A stretch of DNA of 50,088 nt from Sphingomonas sp. AR_OL41 (GTDB lineage Bacteria; Pseudomonadota; Alphaproteobacteria; Sphingomonadales; Sphingomonadaceae). The stretch is taken from assembly GCF_029911635.1 (NCBI RefSeq), contig NZ_JARYTI010000035.1:1-50088 (forward strand). Direction: 5' to 3'. A model generated the notes under the pieces. The model had not been told where the DNA came from. It searched no databases and saw only the letters and a list, made by a program, of their open reading frames with translations. Below, one piece after another: positions 15,727 to 24,166 of the stretch. The position numbers and the translations under genes are program-made. Numbering within the stretch: position 1 is the first letter of the stretch; the number at the start of each line of letters is the position of its first letter.

Positions 15727-16599
15727 TTACGGAAAGTGAAACCGGAGCGTGAAGGTGCGCCAGCCATTGGGAACATCATAAAGCTCCTGCGGCAGGCCAT
15801 GGAGCGGCGCTGCACATTTGAACGCTGCAATGGCACGCTCATCGACTTGGTCGATATAACGCCGATTGCCATCATCGACGCCAGCATGATCTATCACTTT
15901 CGGATCGGCAGATAGCGATCCGTCGCGATTGATCGACAATCTGATCGAGATAACGATCCGCTGGACGCCGGGCGCCAGCAGTCGTTGCTGACTGGCACAG
16001 GGCTGGACCAGCTGTTTGATCTTCGCGCCGATATCCATCGCCGCCTCCGTGCTCATCGTCGCGGCTTGCGGAGCCTGTGCGGTCGAGCGGGTCGGCTGCG
16101 TGCCGATCCCTTTCATGACATCGCCGAGGTCGGCACCGGTCGGCCGCTTGCCGGGCCTGGTGCCGGTCCCCGCGGCTTGCGCCGCGGCCTTGGCCGGTTT
16201 GGCCGCGGTGGTTGCTTCGCGCTTGGGCGGTTCCTTCGCCTTGTCGGGGGTCGGTGCGACGGGCTTTTTCGGTTGAGGCGGTGCCGGGGCCGGCTTGGGG
16301 GGCGGGGCGGCCTTGGGCTGCGGCTTGGGCGGGGTCGGGTCGGGTTGGGTCTCGGCGGCGGGCGCGGCGGGCGCATCCTCGGGCGCGCCGAGTTCGGGCG
16401 CCTTGCTCTGCGCCGGCGGCGTCACTGCCTGCGGCGCGGTCGCCTGCAAGCCGACCTTGTCGACCAGCGATACGTCGATCGATGGCGGCGGCGGTGGCGG
16501 CGGTGTCGTCCGGCTGAAAAAGCCGAGCGACAGCGCGCCGAACACGACCACATGGCCGATGATCGCGACGCCCAGCCCGGCTTTCTCCGTCCGGTCCAT
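15727..16599 (-). CDS. tolA: TolA-like energy transducer, proline-rich
   Basis: A 290-residue protein between tolR and tolB. It has one N-terminal TM helix (AGLGVAIIGHVVVFGALSLGF), a long Pro/Ala/Lys-rich linker to about residue 150, and a C-terminal TonB/TolA-type domain (IVISIRLSINRDGSLSADPKVI and RAIAAFKCAAPLHGLP). It would connect the TolQR motor to TolB/Pal across the periplasm. Unlike E. coli TolA, the middle is not a long Lys/Ala/Glu helix but a PPPPPPP and PKPQPK-type extended linker, so it is also shorter. The assignment rests on position plus architecture. Confidence 0.92.
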   Translation of the reverse strand: MDRTEKAGLGVAIIGHVVVFGALSLGFFSRTTPPPPPPPSIDVSLVDKVGLQATAPQAVTPPAQSKAPELGAPEDAPAAPAAETQPDPTPPKPQPKAAPPPKPAPAPPQPKKPVAPTPDKAKEPPKREATTAAKPAKAAAQAAGTGTRPGKRPTGADLGDVMKGIGTQPTRSTAQAPQAATMSTEAAMDIGAKIKQLVQPCASQQRLLAPGVQRIVISIRLSINRDGSLSADPKVIDHAGVDDGNRRYIDQVDERAIAAFKCAAPLHGLPQELYDVPNGWRTFTLRFHFP

Positions 16600-16620
16600 C
16601 AGGATGCAACCCGCGCCATC

Positions 16621-17057
<437 letters not shown>

Positions 17058-17058
<1 letters not shown>

Positions 17059-17762
17059 CAGCCGCGCACCGGCTGGCCTTCGAGCTGGCGGCTCAACGTC
17101 GCGTGGAAACCGTCGGCGAAGCGGTTGAGGCGCGCCTCGATGCGGTTGATGCCGTGGCTGAAGCGGTTGTAGGCGATGACCGCCGGGATCGCGGCGAACA
17201 GACCAATCGCGGTGGCGAACAGCGCCTCTGCGATGCCCGGCGCGACCACCGCGAGCGAGGTGTTCTGCGCCTGCGCGATATGCGTGAAGCTGCTCATGAT
17301 GCCCCACACCGTGCCGAACAGACCGACGAACGGCGCGACCGACCCGACCGTCGCGAGGATGTTGAGCCGGTCGGACAGCGTGTCGACCTCATTCGCCACC
17401 GACGCGCCCATCGCCGTCGCCAGCCGCTCGCGCGTGCCGTCGCGGTCGACCGTGCCCGTCGCGGTCGAGCGGCGCCATTCGGCCACCCCGGCCGAGAACA
17501 CCTTGGCGATCGGCTGCTCGGAGTCCGCCTCCTTGCGATGAAACGCATCGACATCGTCGGCCTTCCAGAAGGCGCGCTCGAAGCGCTCGGTCTCGCGCCG
17601 CGTCTTGCCCAGCCGCAGCGCGAAGCTGACGATGATCGCCCAGGTCCAGATGCTCGCCAGCAACAGCCCGCCCATCACGATCTGGACGACGAGATCGGCC
17701 TGCAGGAACAGCGCGACCGGCGACATCGAGCCGGGGTCGGTATGCACGAAGAAATCCGTCAC
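17058..17762 (-). CDS. tolQ: Tol-Pal motor protein TolQ (ExbB family)
   Basis: 234 residues, inner membrane. Three TM segments are visible: VVQIVMGGLLLASIWTWAII, LATVGSVAPFVGLFGTVWGI and ALFATAIGLFAAIPAVIAY, with the conserved Thr/Gly motifs of MotA/TolQ/ExbB proton channels. The start is GTG 17762, whose GTGA overlaps the ybgC stop. An ATG at 17810 would run 52 bases into ybgC and add a non-conserved N-terminus. Confidence 0.95.
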
Positions 17763-18226
17763 GCTTGGTCTTCCCCTCGAACCAGCACCGCGTCGAACGC
17801 GGCGATCCATGCCGGCGGCTGGCGGCGCGGCCGGCCCGTCGGGCCGACCAGTGCCACCGTCACCTCGGCATCGGTCAATATCGTGTCGCCGCGCATGACT
17901 CTCTGCTGAATATGCGCCGTGGCAGCGCGCAACTGTGTCAAACTGGACACCACGACAAGCATGTCGTCGAGCGTGGCGGGGCGCAGATAGCGGATCGTGA
18001 GCGCGCTGACGGCATAGCCGCCCGCGCCCGAGACGATCGCGTCACGATGGTCGATGCCGAGCAGCCGCAGCATGTCGGAGCGCGCGCGCTCCATGTAGCG
18101 CAGATAATTGGCGTGATAGACCACGCCCGTCAGGTCGGTATCCTCGAAATAGACGCGCAGCGGGAAACGATGCTCCGGCCCGTCGAAGCGCCCTTCGAGC
18201 GGCTGGTCCTCGGTCGATGCTGGCAT
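17759..18226 (-). CDS. ybgC: Tol-Pal-associated acyl-CoA thioesterase YbgC
   Basis: 155 residues of a 4-hydroxybenzoyl-CoA-type hot-dog thioesterase. The active-site segment FEDTDLTGVVYHANYLRYME carries the catalytic Asp, and the central helix RARSDMLRLLGIDH follows. YbgC hydrolyses acyl-CoA in the cytoplasm and is the usual first gene of the tol-pal cluster, as here. It overlaps tolQ by four bases. The operon promoter must lie in 18227-18300, in the gap shared with the divergent membrane protein gene. Confidence 0.95.
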   Translation of the reverse strand: MPASTEDQPLEGRFDGPEHRFPLRVYFEDTDLTGVVYHANYLRYMERARSDMLRLLGIDHRDAIVSGAGGYAVSALTIRYLRPATLDDMLVVVSSLTQLRAATAHIQQRVMRGDTILTDAEVTVALVGPTGRPRRQPPAWIAAFDAVLVRGEDQA

Positions 18227-18299
18227 GCGCGATCGTTAGCCGAGACCAGGGCGCGAAGGAACCCCGTTTGCCGCGCCCTGCGCACGGCTTGACAGCGAA

Positions 18300-18335
18300 G
18301 TAACGCTAAGGTTACATGTCACCCACAGGTTACAT
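18300..18335. promoter_or_regulatory. Repeated GGTTACAT operator before the membrane-protein/XRE pair
   Basis: GTAAC (18300-18304) and GTTAC (18311-18315) form an inverted repeat with a 6-base spacer, and GGTTACAT occurs twice in direct orientation (18310-18317 and 18328-18335), 18 bases apart. The block ends 15 bases before the start of the membrane protein gene. Three half sites of one word suggest binding by the small XRE protein encoded downstream, and may also affect the divergent ybgC promoter. Confidence 0.6.
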
Positions 18336-18350
18336 AATGGGGGATTTGGC

Positions 18351-18803
18351 ATGGTTCCGCAGAACGACACTGAGCGCGCCGATCGGCTTGGCCGCAGGCG
18401 CTCGCGAGTCACGATCGCGCTCGCCGTCTACTTCATCGCCGGGCAGGCGGTGTATCTCGGCCAGCCGGCGCACGACCCGCTGCGTCTGGTCGACCAGGTC
18501 AGGATCAGCGCCTGGCTGGTCTGGGCGGTGGTGCTGATGATCCAGTTCGCCACCAATGGCGGCCTGTTCCTCAGCAAATCGCTCCGCGCGCTGATGAATG
18601 ACGAGGTGACCCGGGCGAATCGCGCCGACGCCTTTCTGTGGGGATTCTGGGGCGCGATGCTGGTCGCGGTCGCGCTCTATTTCGTCTCGCTGTTCGAGCC
18701 GCTGGCGGGCCGCGAGGCGATCCGCACCATCGTGACGATCGGCCTCGGCGTGGCGCTGCTCCGCTTCGGCATCCTGGAATGGCGCGCCCTCAAGGATGGC
18801 TGA
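18351..18803 (+). CDS. Four-helix membrane protein paired with an XRE regulator
   Basis: 150 residues. A basic N-terminus (RADRLGRRRSR) is followed by four hydrophobic segments: VTIALAVYFIAGQAVYL, AWLVWAVVLMIQFATNGGLF, AFLWGFWGAMLVAVALYFVS and TIVTIGLGVALLRFGIL. No enzymatic motif is seen. ATG 18351 follows GGGGGA. Its end overlaps the XRE gene by eight bases. Small membrane proteins coupled to 70-residue XRE regulators recur in proteobacteria, but their joint role is not established; the membrane protein may sense a signal or sequester the regulator (inference). Confidence 0.8.
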   Translation: MVPQNDTERADRLGRRRSRVTIALAVYFIAGQAVYLGQPAHDPLRLVDQVRISAWLVWAVVLMIQFATNGGLFLSKSLRALMNDEVTRANRADAFLWGFWGAMLVAVALYFVSLFEPLAGREAIRTIVTIGLGVALLRFGILEWRALKDG

Positions 18804-19008
18804 CCGCCTGTTCAGCCGGCTGAAGGAACTTCGCAGTGCCGCCGGGCTGACCCAGGCCGAGCTCGCCGAGCGCGTCGGGGTCAGCCGCAAGACCATCAAC
18901 ACCGTCGAAAACGGCGTGTTCGTGCCCTCGACGGTCCTTGCGCTCAAACTGGCGCGGGCGCTCGATCGTCCGGTCGAGGCGCTGTTCCAGCTCGCGCCCG
19001 AAAGCTGA
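18796..19008 (+). CDS. Small XRE-family helix-turn-helix regulator
   Basis: A 70-residue single-domain protein. The whole length is a Cro/CI helix-turn-helix: LKELRSAAGLTQAELAERVG, VSRKTINTVENGVFVPST, then LALKLARALDRPVEALF. It belongs to the YozG-like class of short XRE proteins with no effector domain. It is translated in overlap with the membrane protein gene, and it probably recognises the GGTTACAT repeats upstream of the pair, giving autoregulation (inference). Confidence 0.9.
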   Translation: MADRLFSRLKELRSAAGLTQAELAERVGVSRKTINTVENGVFVPSTVLALKLARALDRPVEALFQLAPES

Positions 19009-19014
19009 GGGCGA

Positions 19015-19734
19015 TCAGGGCCAGACGCTGAAGCCTGGCGCGGCTGCTGTCGCCGGTTCGATGGCGGGCGCAGTCGCCGTCACTTGCTCGGCTGCTGGCG
19101 GAGCGTCGCGGCGCTGGTTATCGAGCGGCGCCAGCGGGACGCGCGCATTGGTCGCATAGGCGATACGCGGCGTGTCGTCGCGCGCCGCGAGCAGGTAGCG
19201 CGCCTGCGCGACCAGGCTGCGCTCCGCCGTCGGCGCCACCGTGTTGCCTACCGGGGCAATGGCTTGTTCGAGTTGGGGCAGCGCATAGCGTGCAAAAGCG
19301 TGGAAAGCGGCCGGCGCGACGCCCTCGCCGTCGCGCAGGAGGTCGCGCGCGGCGGCGCAGAAGGCGTCATGCGCTTCGGGCGCGGCGAAGTGATTGTAGA
19401 GCCGCGTCATCGCATCGTCGTCGCGCTCCTGCCACGCCACGCCGAAGCGCGCGCGCAGGCTTGCCTCGACCCCGGCGCGTGCCGCGGCGAGCGGACCGCG
19501 CTGCTTCGTCAGCATCCGGTTGTAGCGCGCGACCATCGTCGCGGCGTCGCGGTCGCGACACGCCAGCGCCGCGACATTGAGTCCCGCGCGCACGTGCCAG
19601 GCGATCTCGTCGGGCGACAGGCCGTCGCCGGCAGATGCCTCCCATGACGATCCCTGCGGCGCTTGCGCTGCCGCCGGCACTGCCACGATCAACGCAGCGA
19701 TCATCGCCACAGCGGTACGCACACACTGAACCAT
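19015..19734 (-). CDS. Secreted hypothetical protein, alpha-helical
   Basis: 239 residues. A signal peptide (VAMIAALIVAVPAAAQA) is followed by a helical domain with three cysteines (LACRDRD, AFCAAARDLL) and a low-complexity Pro/Ala C-terminus ending FSVWP. No enzymatic motif is recognised. The conserved-looking core is AWHVRAGLNVAALACRD followed by VARYNRMLTKQRGPL, a pattern seen in hypothetical proteins of sphingomonads. It converges on the XRE gene with a 6-base gap. It could be a periplasmic structural or binding protein. Confidence 0.7.
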   Translation of the reverse strand: MVQCVRTAVAMIAALIVAVPAAAQAPQGSSWEASAGDGLSPDEIAWHVRAGLNVAALACRDRDAATMVARYNRMLTKQRGPLAAARAGVEASLRARFGVAWQERDDDAMTRLYNHFAAPEAHDAFCAAARDLLRDGEGVAPAAFHAFARYALPQLEQAIAPVGNTVAPTAERSLVAQARYLLAARDDTPRIAYATNARVPLAPLDNQRRDAPPAAEQVTATAPAIEPATAAAPGFSVWP

Positions 19735-19839
19735 GATGAAACTACCCCTCCATGCCCAACATCATCATAGGCGAGCGCCGCATGGGCGACGGTAAAGGGG
19801 TGCGGAAAATCGTCGGTTCACCACAATTTGTGCGCCAGA

Positions 19840-19870
19840 CATTCTTCGCTGGCTGACCATTCTTCGCTGG
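19840..19870. repeat. 13-bp direct repeat upstream of the ABC exporter
   Basis: CATTCTTCGCTGG occurs at 19840-19852 and again at 19858-19870, an exact copy with an 18-base period, 36-66 bases before the start of the ATP-binding protein. The spacing is close to two helical turns, so it may be a binding site for a regulator; a chance local duplication is also possible. Confidence 0.5.
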
Positions 19871-19905
19871 ACGAAGCGCCCCGCCGCCGGGCAAGCTCAG
19901 CCGAT

Positions 19906-20640
19906 ATGACCGATCCCGCACTCAGCATTCACGGCCTCGCCAAGGCCTTCGACAAACCGGTCATTACCGGGCTCGACCTCGAGATCGCCGCCGGGCAGCT
20001 CTATGCGCTGCTCGGCCCAAACGGCGCGGGCAAGACCACGACCTTGCGCATGGTCACCGGCCTCGCCGCGCCCGATGCCGGCACGATCCGCATCTTCGGC
20101 ATCGACGCCCGCGCCGATCCGATCGCCGCCAAGGCGATCACCGCCTGGCTGCCCGACGAGCCGATGCTCTACGACAAGCTGACCCCGTCGGAATATCTCG
20201 CCTTCATCGCCGGGCTGTGGCGGATGGACCCCGCCCGCGCCAGCGAAGAGGCCGAGCGGCTGCTCCACTGGCTCGATCTGTGGGAGCAGCGCGACACGCG
20301 CTGCGAGGGCTTTTCGCGCGGCATGAAGCAGAAGGTCGCGCTCGCCGGCGCGCTGATCCACGATCCGCAATTGCTGATCCTCGACGAGCCGCTCACCGGG
20401 CTCGACGCCAACATGGCGCGCGCCGTCAAGGACGCGCTGCGCGCGCAGGTCGATGCCGGCAAGACGGTGATCATCACCACCCACATTCTCGAGGTCGCCG
20501 AGCGCATGGCCGACCGCATCGGCATCATCGCCGGCGGCAAGCTGCTGATCGAAGGCAGCCTTGCCGAGCTGCGCGACCATGCCGGCAATGAGGGCATGAC
20601 GCTGGAAGACATCTTCATCCGCATGACGAGCGGCGCGTGA
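19906..20640 (+). CDS. ABC transporter ATP-binding protein
   Basis: A 244-residue nucleotide-binding subunit of the ABC-2/exporter type. Visible motifs are Walker A GPNGAGKTT, Q-loop region AWLPDEPMLYDKLTPSEYL, signature FSRGMKQKVAL, Walker B LLILDEPLTGLD and the switch His in ITTHILEVAE. The frame opens at 19828, but ATG 19906 begins the conserved domain (DPALSIHGLAKAF). It forms the transporter with the permease that overlaps it by four bases (GTGA). The substrate is unknown. Confidence 0.92.
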   Translation: MTDPALSIHGLAKAFDKPVITGLDLEIAAGQLYALLGPNGAGKTTTLRMVTGLAAPDAGTIRIFGIDARADPIAAKAITAWLPDEPMLYDKLTPSEYLAFIAGLWRMDPARASEEAERLLHWLDLWEQRDTRCEGFSRGMKQKVALAGALIHDPQLLILDEPLTGLDANMARAVKDALRAQVDAGKTVIITTHILEVAERMADRIGIIAGGKLLIEGSLAELRDHAGNEGMTLEDIFIRMTSGA

Positions 20641-22076
20641 GCCGCTTCGCGCTGCTGACGCCGGGCTCGTTCGCCTGGCTGGCCTGGCATGAGGTCATGC
20701 TGACGTGGCGCGCGCGACCGAAACGCCTCGTCAGCCAGATATTCGGCGTCGTGCTGCTGATCGGGCTGTTCGCGCTCGGCGGGTTGATCGGCTGGGCGCT
20801 GCGCGACGTGGCGATTCCGGTCAACGGCACCGCCTATGCCATCGTCCTCGCGATCAGCGTGCTCGGCTTCACCTTCATGTCGACCCAGGCGATGATCGGC
20901 AGCCAGCGCACGCTTTACGACAGTGGGGACCTCGCCTTGCTGTTCACCGCGCCGATCGAGCCGCGCGTCGTGCTGCTCGCCAAGCTGCTCGGCATCGCCG
21001 GCACGATCGTGCTGACCTATGCGCTGCTGATCGTGCCGCTGCTGCTGCCGATCGCGATCCTCGGCCATCCCGCGCTGCTCGGTTTTCTGCTCCTGCTGTT
21101 CGCGCTGGCGCTGACCGCCGCCGCGACCGGCATCACCATCACGCTGACGCTCGCGCGCCTCGTCGGACCGCGCGCCGCGCGCACCGTCGGGCAGATCGTC
21201 GCGGCATTGCTCGGCGGCAGCGTGTTCCTCGTCTCGCAAATCCTGCCGCGCAGCGAGAGCGGCGAATCGTCGATGGCGACGCTGTTCCTGCGGCTGCGCA
21301 ACGCCGGCATCGGCAGCAGCGGGCTCAGCGCCTTGCCCGGCCGCGCCGCGTTCGGCGATCCGCTCGCCCTGTTCATCCTGTGCGGCGGCGCGGTGCTGCT
21401 GTTCATGCTCGCCGGGCAGACGCTGCAGCGACGCTTCCTCAGCGGCTATCAGGATGGCGGCATGCGGCTGTCGCGTTCTACCGCGCGCGGCAAGGCGATG
21501 CGGCGGCTGTTCCATGCCGGCCTGACGCGCGCGATCTTCGCCAAGGAATGGCGGCTGCTCGCGCGCGACCCGGCGCTCGCCTTCCAGCTCGTGCTGCGGC
21601 TGATCTACATGGCGCCGATCGTGCTGGTCGCGTTCGGCCGCGGGCACAGCATCCCGCTGCCTCCGGCGCTCGCCTTTGCCAGCGTGCTCGTCGCCACCCA
21701 GCTGGTCGGCAGCCTGACCTGGCTGACCGTCTCGGCCGAGGACGCCCCCGAGCTGATCATGGTCGCACCGGTCGAAAAGGACGATATCGACAGCGCGAAG
21801 CTGCTCGCCGCCTTCGCCATGGCGTCGCCCTTCGGCATCATCCTGCCGATCGCAATCGCCTTCCAGACCATCCCCGGCGCGGTCGCCACGCTGGTGCTGA
21901 CCGCGATCGGCGGCGGCCTGTCGGGCGTGGTCGAGCTGCAGTTCGGCAAGCCAGGATCGCGCTCGACCTTCCAGCGCCGCCAGCGCTCGGGCTCGTTCAT
22001 CGCCGGCATCCTCAACCTGATCATCGCCGTCGCCTTCGGCTGCGCCGCCGGGGTGGTGGTCTATTTCCTGAGCTGA
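20637..22076 (+). CDS. ABC transporter permease (exporter type)
   Basis: A 479-residue inner-membrane protein with about eleven hydrophobic segments in two sets separated by a cytoplasmic loop (about residues 275-310), for example FGVVLLIGLFALGGLIGWAL, LLIVPLLLPIAILG and LNLIIAVAFGCAAGVVVYFL. The start GTG 20637 lies in a GTGA overlap with the ATPase stop. Its large size and duplicated arrangement suggest one chain supplying both membrane halves. There is no binding protein, so export or membrane remodelling is more likely than import. Confidence 0.88.
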   Translation: MSRFALLTPGSFAWLAWHEVMLTWRARPKRLVSQIFGVVLLIGLFALGGLIGWALRDVAIPVNGTAYAIVLAISVLGFTFMSTQAMIGSQRTLYDSGDLALLFTAPIEPRVVLLAKLLGIAGTIVLTYALLIVPLLLPIAILGHPALLGFLLLLFALALTAAATGITITLTLARLVGPRAARTVGQIVAALLGGSVFLVSQILPRSESGESSMATLFLRLRNAGIGSSGLSALPGRAAFGDPLALFILCGGAVLLFMLAGQTLQRRFLSGYQDGGMRLSRSTARGKAMRRLFHAGLTRAIFAKEWRLLARDPALAFQLVLRLIYMAPIVLVAFGRGHSIPLPPALAFASVLVATQLVGSLTWLTVSAEDAPELIMVAPVEKDDIDSAKLLAAFAMASPFGIILPIAIAFQTIPGAVATLVLTAIGGGLSGVVELQFGKPGSRSTFQRRQRSGSFIAGILNLIIAVAFGCAAGVVVYFLS

Positions 22077-22086
22077 TGGCTCAGCC

Positions 22087-22668
22087 TCAGTGCACCCGCT
22101 CGCCGCGCGCACACATGCCCGTGAACTTCGCGATCCGCGCCGCTCGTGTCGCGGGCTTTTTCGCCTCATGGACCCGGTAGAGAATGGCGTAGCGATTGGC
22201 CGAATCGAGTTGGTCGAAAAAACCCCGCGCGCCGGGTTCGGCGTCGAGCGCCGCCGCCAGATCTTCGGGCACCGTCACGCTCGATTGCGGCGGATAGGCG
22301 GCATCCCAGCGCCCGTCGGCCTTGGCCGCATCGATCTCGGCGTGACCCGCCACCGCGACGCGCCCCGCCGCGACCAGTTCGATCGCCCGGCTGCGGTTCT
22401 TCTCCGACCATTTGCTGCGGTTCTTGCGCGGCGTGAAGCGGATCAGCCACCAGTCATCGTCATAGGGGTTCAGCTGGCCGTCGATCCAGCCATGGCACAG
22501 CGCGCCGTCGATCGCCTCGGCCTTGGACACCGACGGCACCCCGGCGCTCGCCTTGGCGAGTTTGAGCCACACGCCGGACGACGATCGCGGCTCGGCGGCG
22601 AGCCACGCCTCCCACGCCGCGAGGTCGGCAAAGGCGCGGATCGGCAGGCCGGCGCGCGCCGTCTCCAT
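22087..22668 (-). CDS. YdeI/OmpD-associated family protein
   Basis: 193 residues matching the YdeI/OmpD-associated family: SSSGVWLKLAKASAG, ALCHGWIDGQLNPYDDDWWL, FTPRKNRSKWSEKNRSRAIEL, AKADGRWDAAY and a C-terminal helical part (RYAILYRVHEAKKPATRAAR). The family is cytoplasmic and poorly understood; a link to resistance against cationic peptides has been reported for E. coli YdeI. ATG 22668 overlaps the stop of the nitronate monooxygenase gene as TGATG, which sets the start even though the frame is open far upstream. Confidence 0.9.
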   Translation of the reverse strand: METARAGLPIRAFADLAAWEAWLAAEPRSSSGVWLKLAKASAGVPSVSKAEAIDGALCHGWIDGQLNPYDDDWWLIRFTPRKNRSKWSEKNRSRAIELVAAGRVAVAGHAEIDAAKADGRWDAAYPPQSSVTVPEDLAAALDAEPGARGFFDQLDSANRYAILYRVHEAKKPATRAARIAKFTGMCARGERVH

Positions 22669-23696
22669 CAGGCCGCCCGCGACTCCAGCGCGTGCGCCGC
22701 TTCGTCCATCAGCGTGGCAATAATCTCGGCGACCGGCTCTTCCTTCGTCACCATGCCGACCGACTGGCCGGCCATCAGGCTGCCATGCTCGACATCGCCG
22801 TCGATCACCGCGCGGCGCAACGCGCCCGCCCAATAATGCTCGATCTGCAGCTGCGCTTCCATCATCTCGACCTTGCCCTCGTCGAGCAGTTGCGCGACCT
22901 CGCGCTGCTTGGCGGTGAACAGCTCGCTCGACGCGTTCTTGAGCGCGCGCACCGGGATGACCGGCAGGCGCGGGTCGATCTGCACGCTGGCGACCGCGTC
23001 GCGCGCCGAGGCGCGGATGAACGCCTTTTTGAAATTGGCGTGCGCGATGCTCTCGGTCGCGCAGACGAAACGCGTGCCGAGCTGGACGCCGGCCGCACCC
23101 ATGTCGAGATAGGCGGCGATCGCCTCGCCGCGGCCGATGCCGCCGGCGACGAACACCGGCACCTGCTCGGCGACCGCCGGCAAAATCTCCTGCGCCAGCA
23201 CGCTGGTCGAGACGGGGCCGATATGCCCGCCGGCCTCCATGCCCTCGACGACCAGCGCATCGACGCCCGAACGAATCAGCTTCTTGGCCAGCGACAGCGC
23301 CGGCGCGAAGCAGATCAGCTTGGCACCATTGGCCTTGATCGCGTCGATCGAGCCGGTCGGCGGCAGCCCGCCGGCGAGCACGACATGCGTTACGCCGTGC
23401 TTGTTGCAGACCTCGATCAAATCGAACAGGCCGGGGTGCATGGTGATCAGGTTCACGCCGAACGGCTTGTCGGTCATCGCCTTGGTCGCGGCGATCTCGG
23501 CATCGAGCAGCTCGGGGGTCATTGCGCCGCACGCGATCAGCCCGAAGCCGCCGGCATTCGACATTGCCGAGACGAGATGGCGCTCCGACACCCACGACAT
23601 CGCGCCGCACAGGATCGCGACCTCCGATCCGAGAAAAGCGGCGCCGCGCGCCATGCGGCGCTGAAGGCGCTCAGCGCCGATCGAGTTCTGGTTCAT
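22668..23696 (-). CDS. Nitronate monooxygenase (NPD family)
   Basis: 342 residues, an FMN-dependent TIM barrel. Landmarks are an N-terminal region GSEVAILCGAMSWVSERHLV, SNAGGFGLIACG, PFGVNLITMHP, HVVLAGGLPP, the phosphate-binding EGMEAGGHIG and FVAGGIGRGEAIAAYLDMGA, and GVQLGTRFV. These enzymes oxidise alkyl nitronates with oxygen, although many members have other roles such as enoyl reduction. ATG 23696 lies in the short 46-base gap to the divergent yjbQ gene. The frame is open to 23876, but that part would overlap yjbQ. Confidence 0.92.
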   Translation of the reverse strand: MNQNSIGAERLQRRMARGAAFLGSEVAILCGAMSWVSERHLVSAMSNAGGFGLIACGAMTPELLDAEIAATKAMTDKPFGVNLITMHPGLFDLIEVCNKHGVTHVVLAGGLPPTGSIDAIKANGAKLICFAPALSLAKKLIRSGVDALVVEGMEAGGHIGPVSTSVLAQEILPAVAEQVPVFVAGGIGRGEAIAAYLDMGAAGVQLGTRFVCATESIAHANFKKAFIRASARDAVASVQIDPRLPVIPVRALKNASSELFTAKQREVAQLLDEGKVEMMEAQLQIEHYWAGALRRAVIDGDVEHGSLMAGQSVGMVTKEEPVAEIIATLMDEAAHALESRAA

Positions 23697-23742
23697 GCCG
23701 CGGTGCCTAGCCTTCCGCGATGCATTGGGGCAAGCCCGCAGC

Positions 23743-24159
23743 ATGCGACAGGCAAGCGGCGAGCTGGAGATCGGGACGCGCGGCGCGGGACTCACCGAGG
23801 TCACCGTGCCGGTACACGACTGGGTGACGGAGAGCGGCATCGCGACCGGGCTGCTCACGCTGTTCGTGCGCCACACCTCGGCCTCGCTGCTGATCCAGGA
23901 AAATGCCGCGCCTGCCGCGCGCCGCGATCTGGAAGCCTATTTCGCGCGCCTCGCGCCCGAAAGCGATCTCTATGAGCATGACGACGAAGGGCCCGACGAC
24001 ATGCCCGCCCATCTGCGCGCCGCGCTGACCGCGACCAGCCTGTCGATCCCGGTCGCGGGCGGCAGGCCGGTGTTCGGCACCTGGCAGGGCATCTACCTGT
24101 TCGAGCATCGCCGCGCACCGCAGCGGCGGCGCGTCGCGCTTCACCTGATCGGCAGTTGA
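23743..24159 (+). CDS. YjbQ/UPF0047 family protein (secondary thiamine-phosphate synthase type)
   Basis: 138 residues. Family landmarks are LLTLFVRHTSASLLIQENA with the conserved His, then YEHDDEGPDDMPAHLRAALT, and the C-terminal GTWQGIYLFEHR. The metal-site His and Asp positions are present. The family forms trimers, and a weak thiamine-phosphate synthase activity has been reported for E. coli YjbQ; the true role is uncertain. ATG 23743 is chosen over 23695 because the added residues do not resemble the family and would run into the divergent gene. Confidence 0.9.
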   Translation: MRQASGELEIGTRGAGLTEVTVPVHDWVTESGIATGLLTLFVRHTSASLLIQENAAPAARRDLEAYFARLAPESDLYEHDDEGPDDMPAHLRAALTATSLSIPVAGGRPVFGTWQGIYLFEHRRAPQRRRVALHLIGS

Positions 24160-24166
24160 GTCCGAA

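Noticed and set aside
20169..22169. A 666-codon minus-strand frame across the ABC exporter genes
   Set aside because: Gln/Arg/Asp-rich low-complexity translation, no domain, fully covered by two well-supported plus-strand genes.
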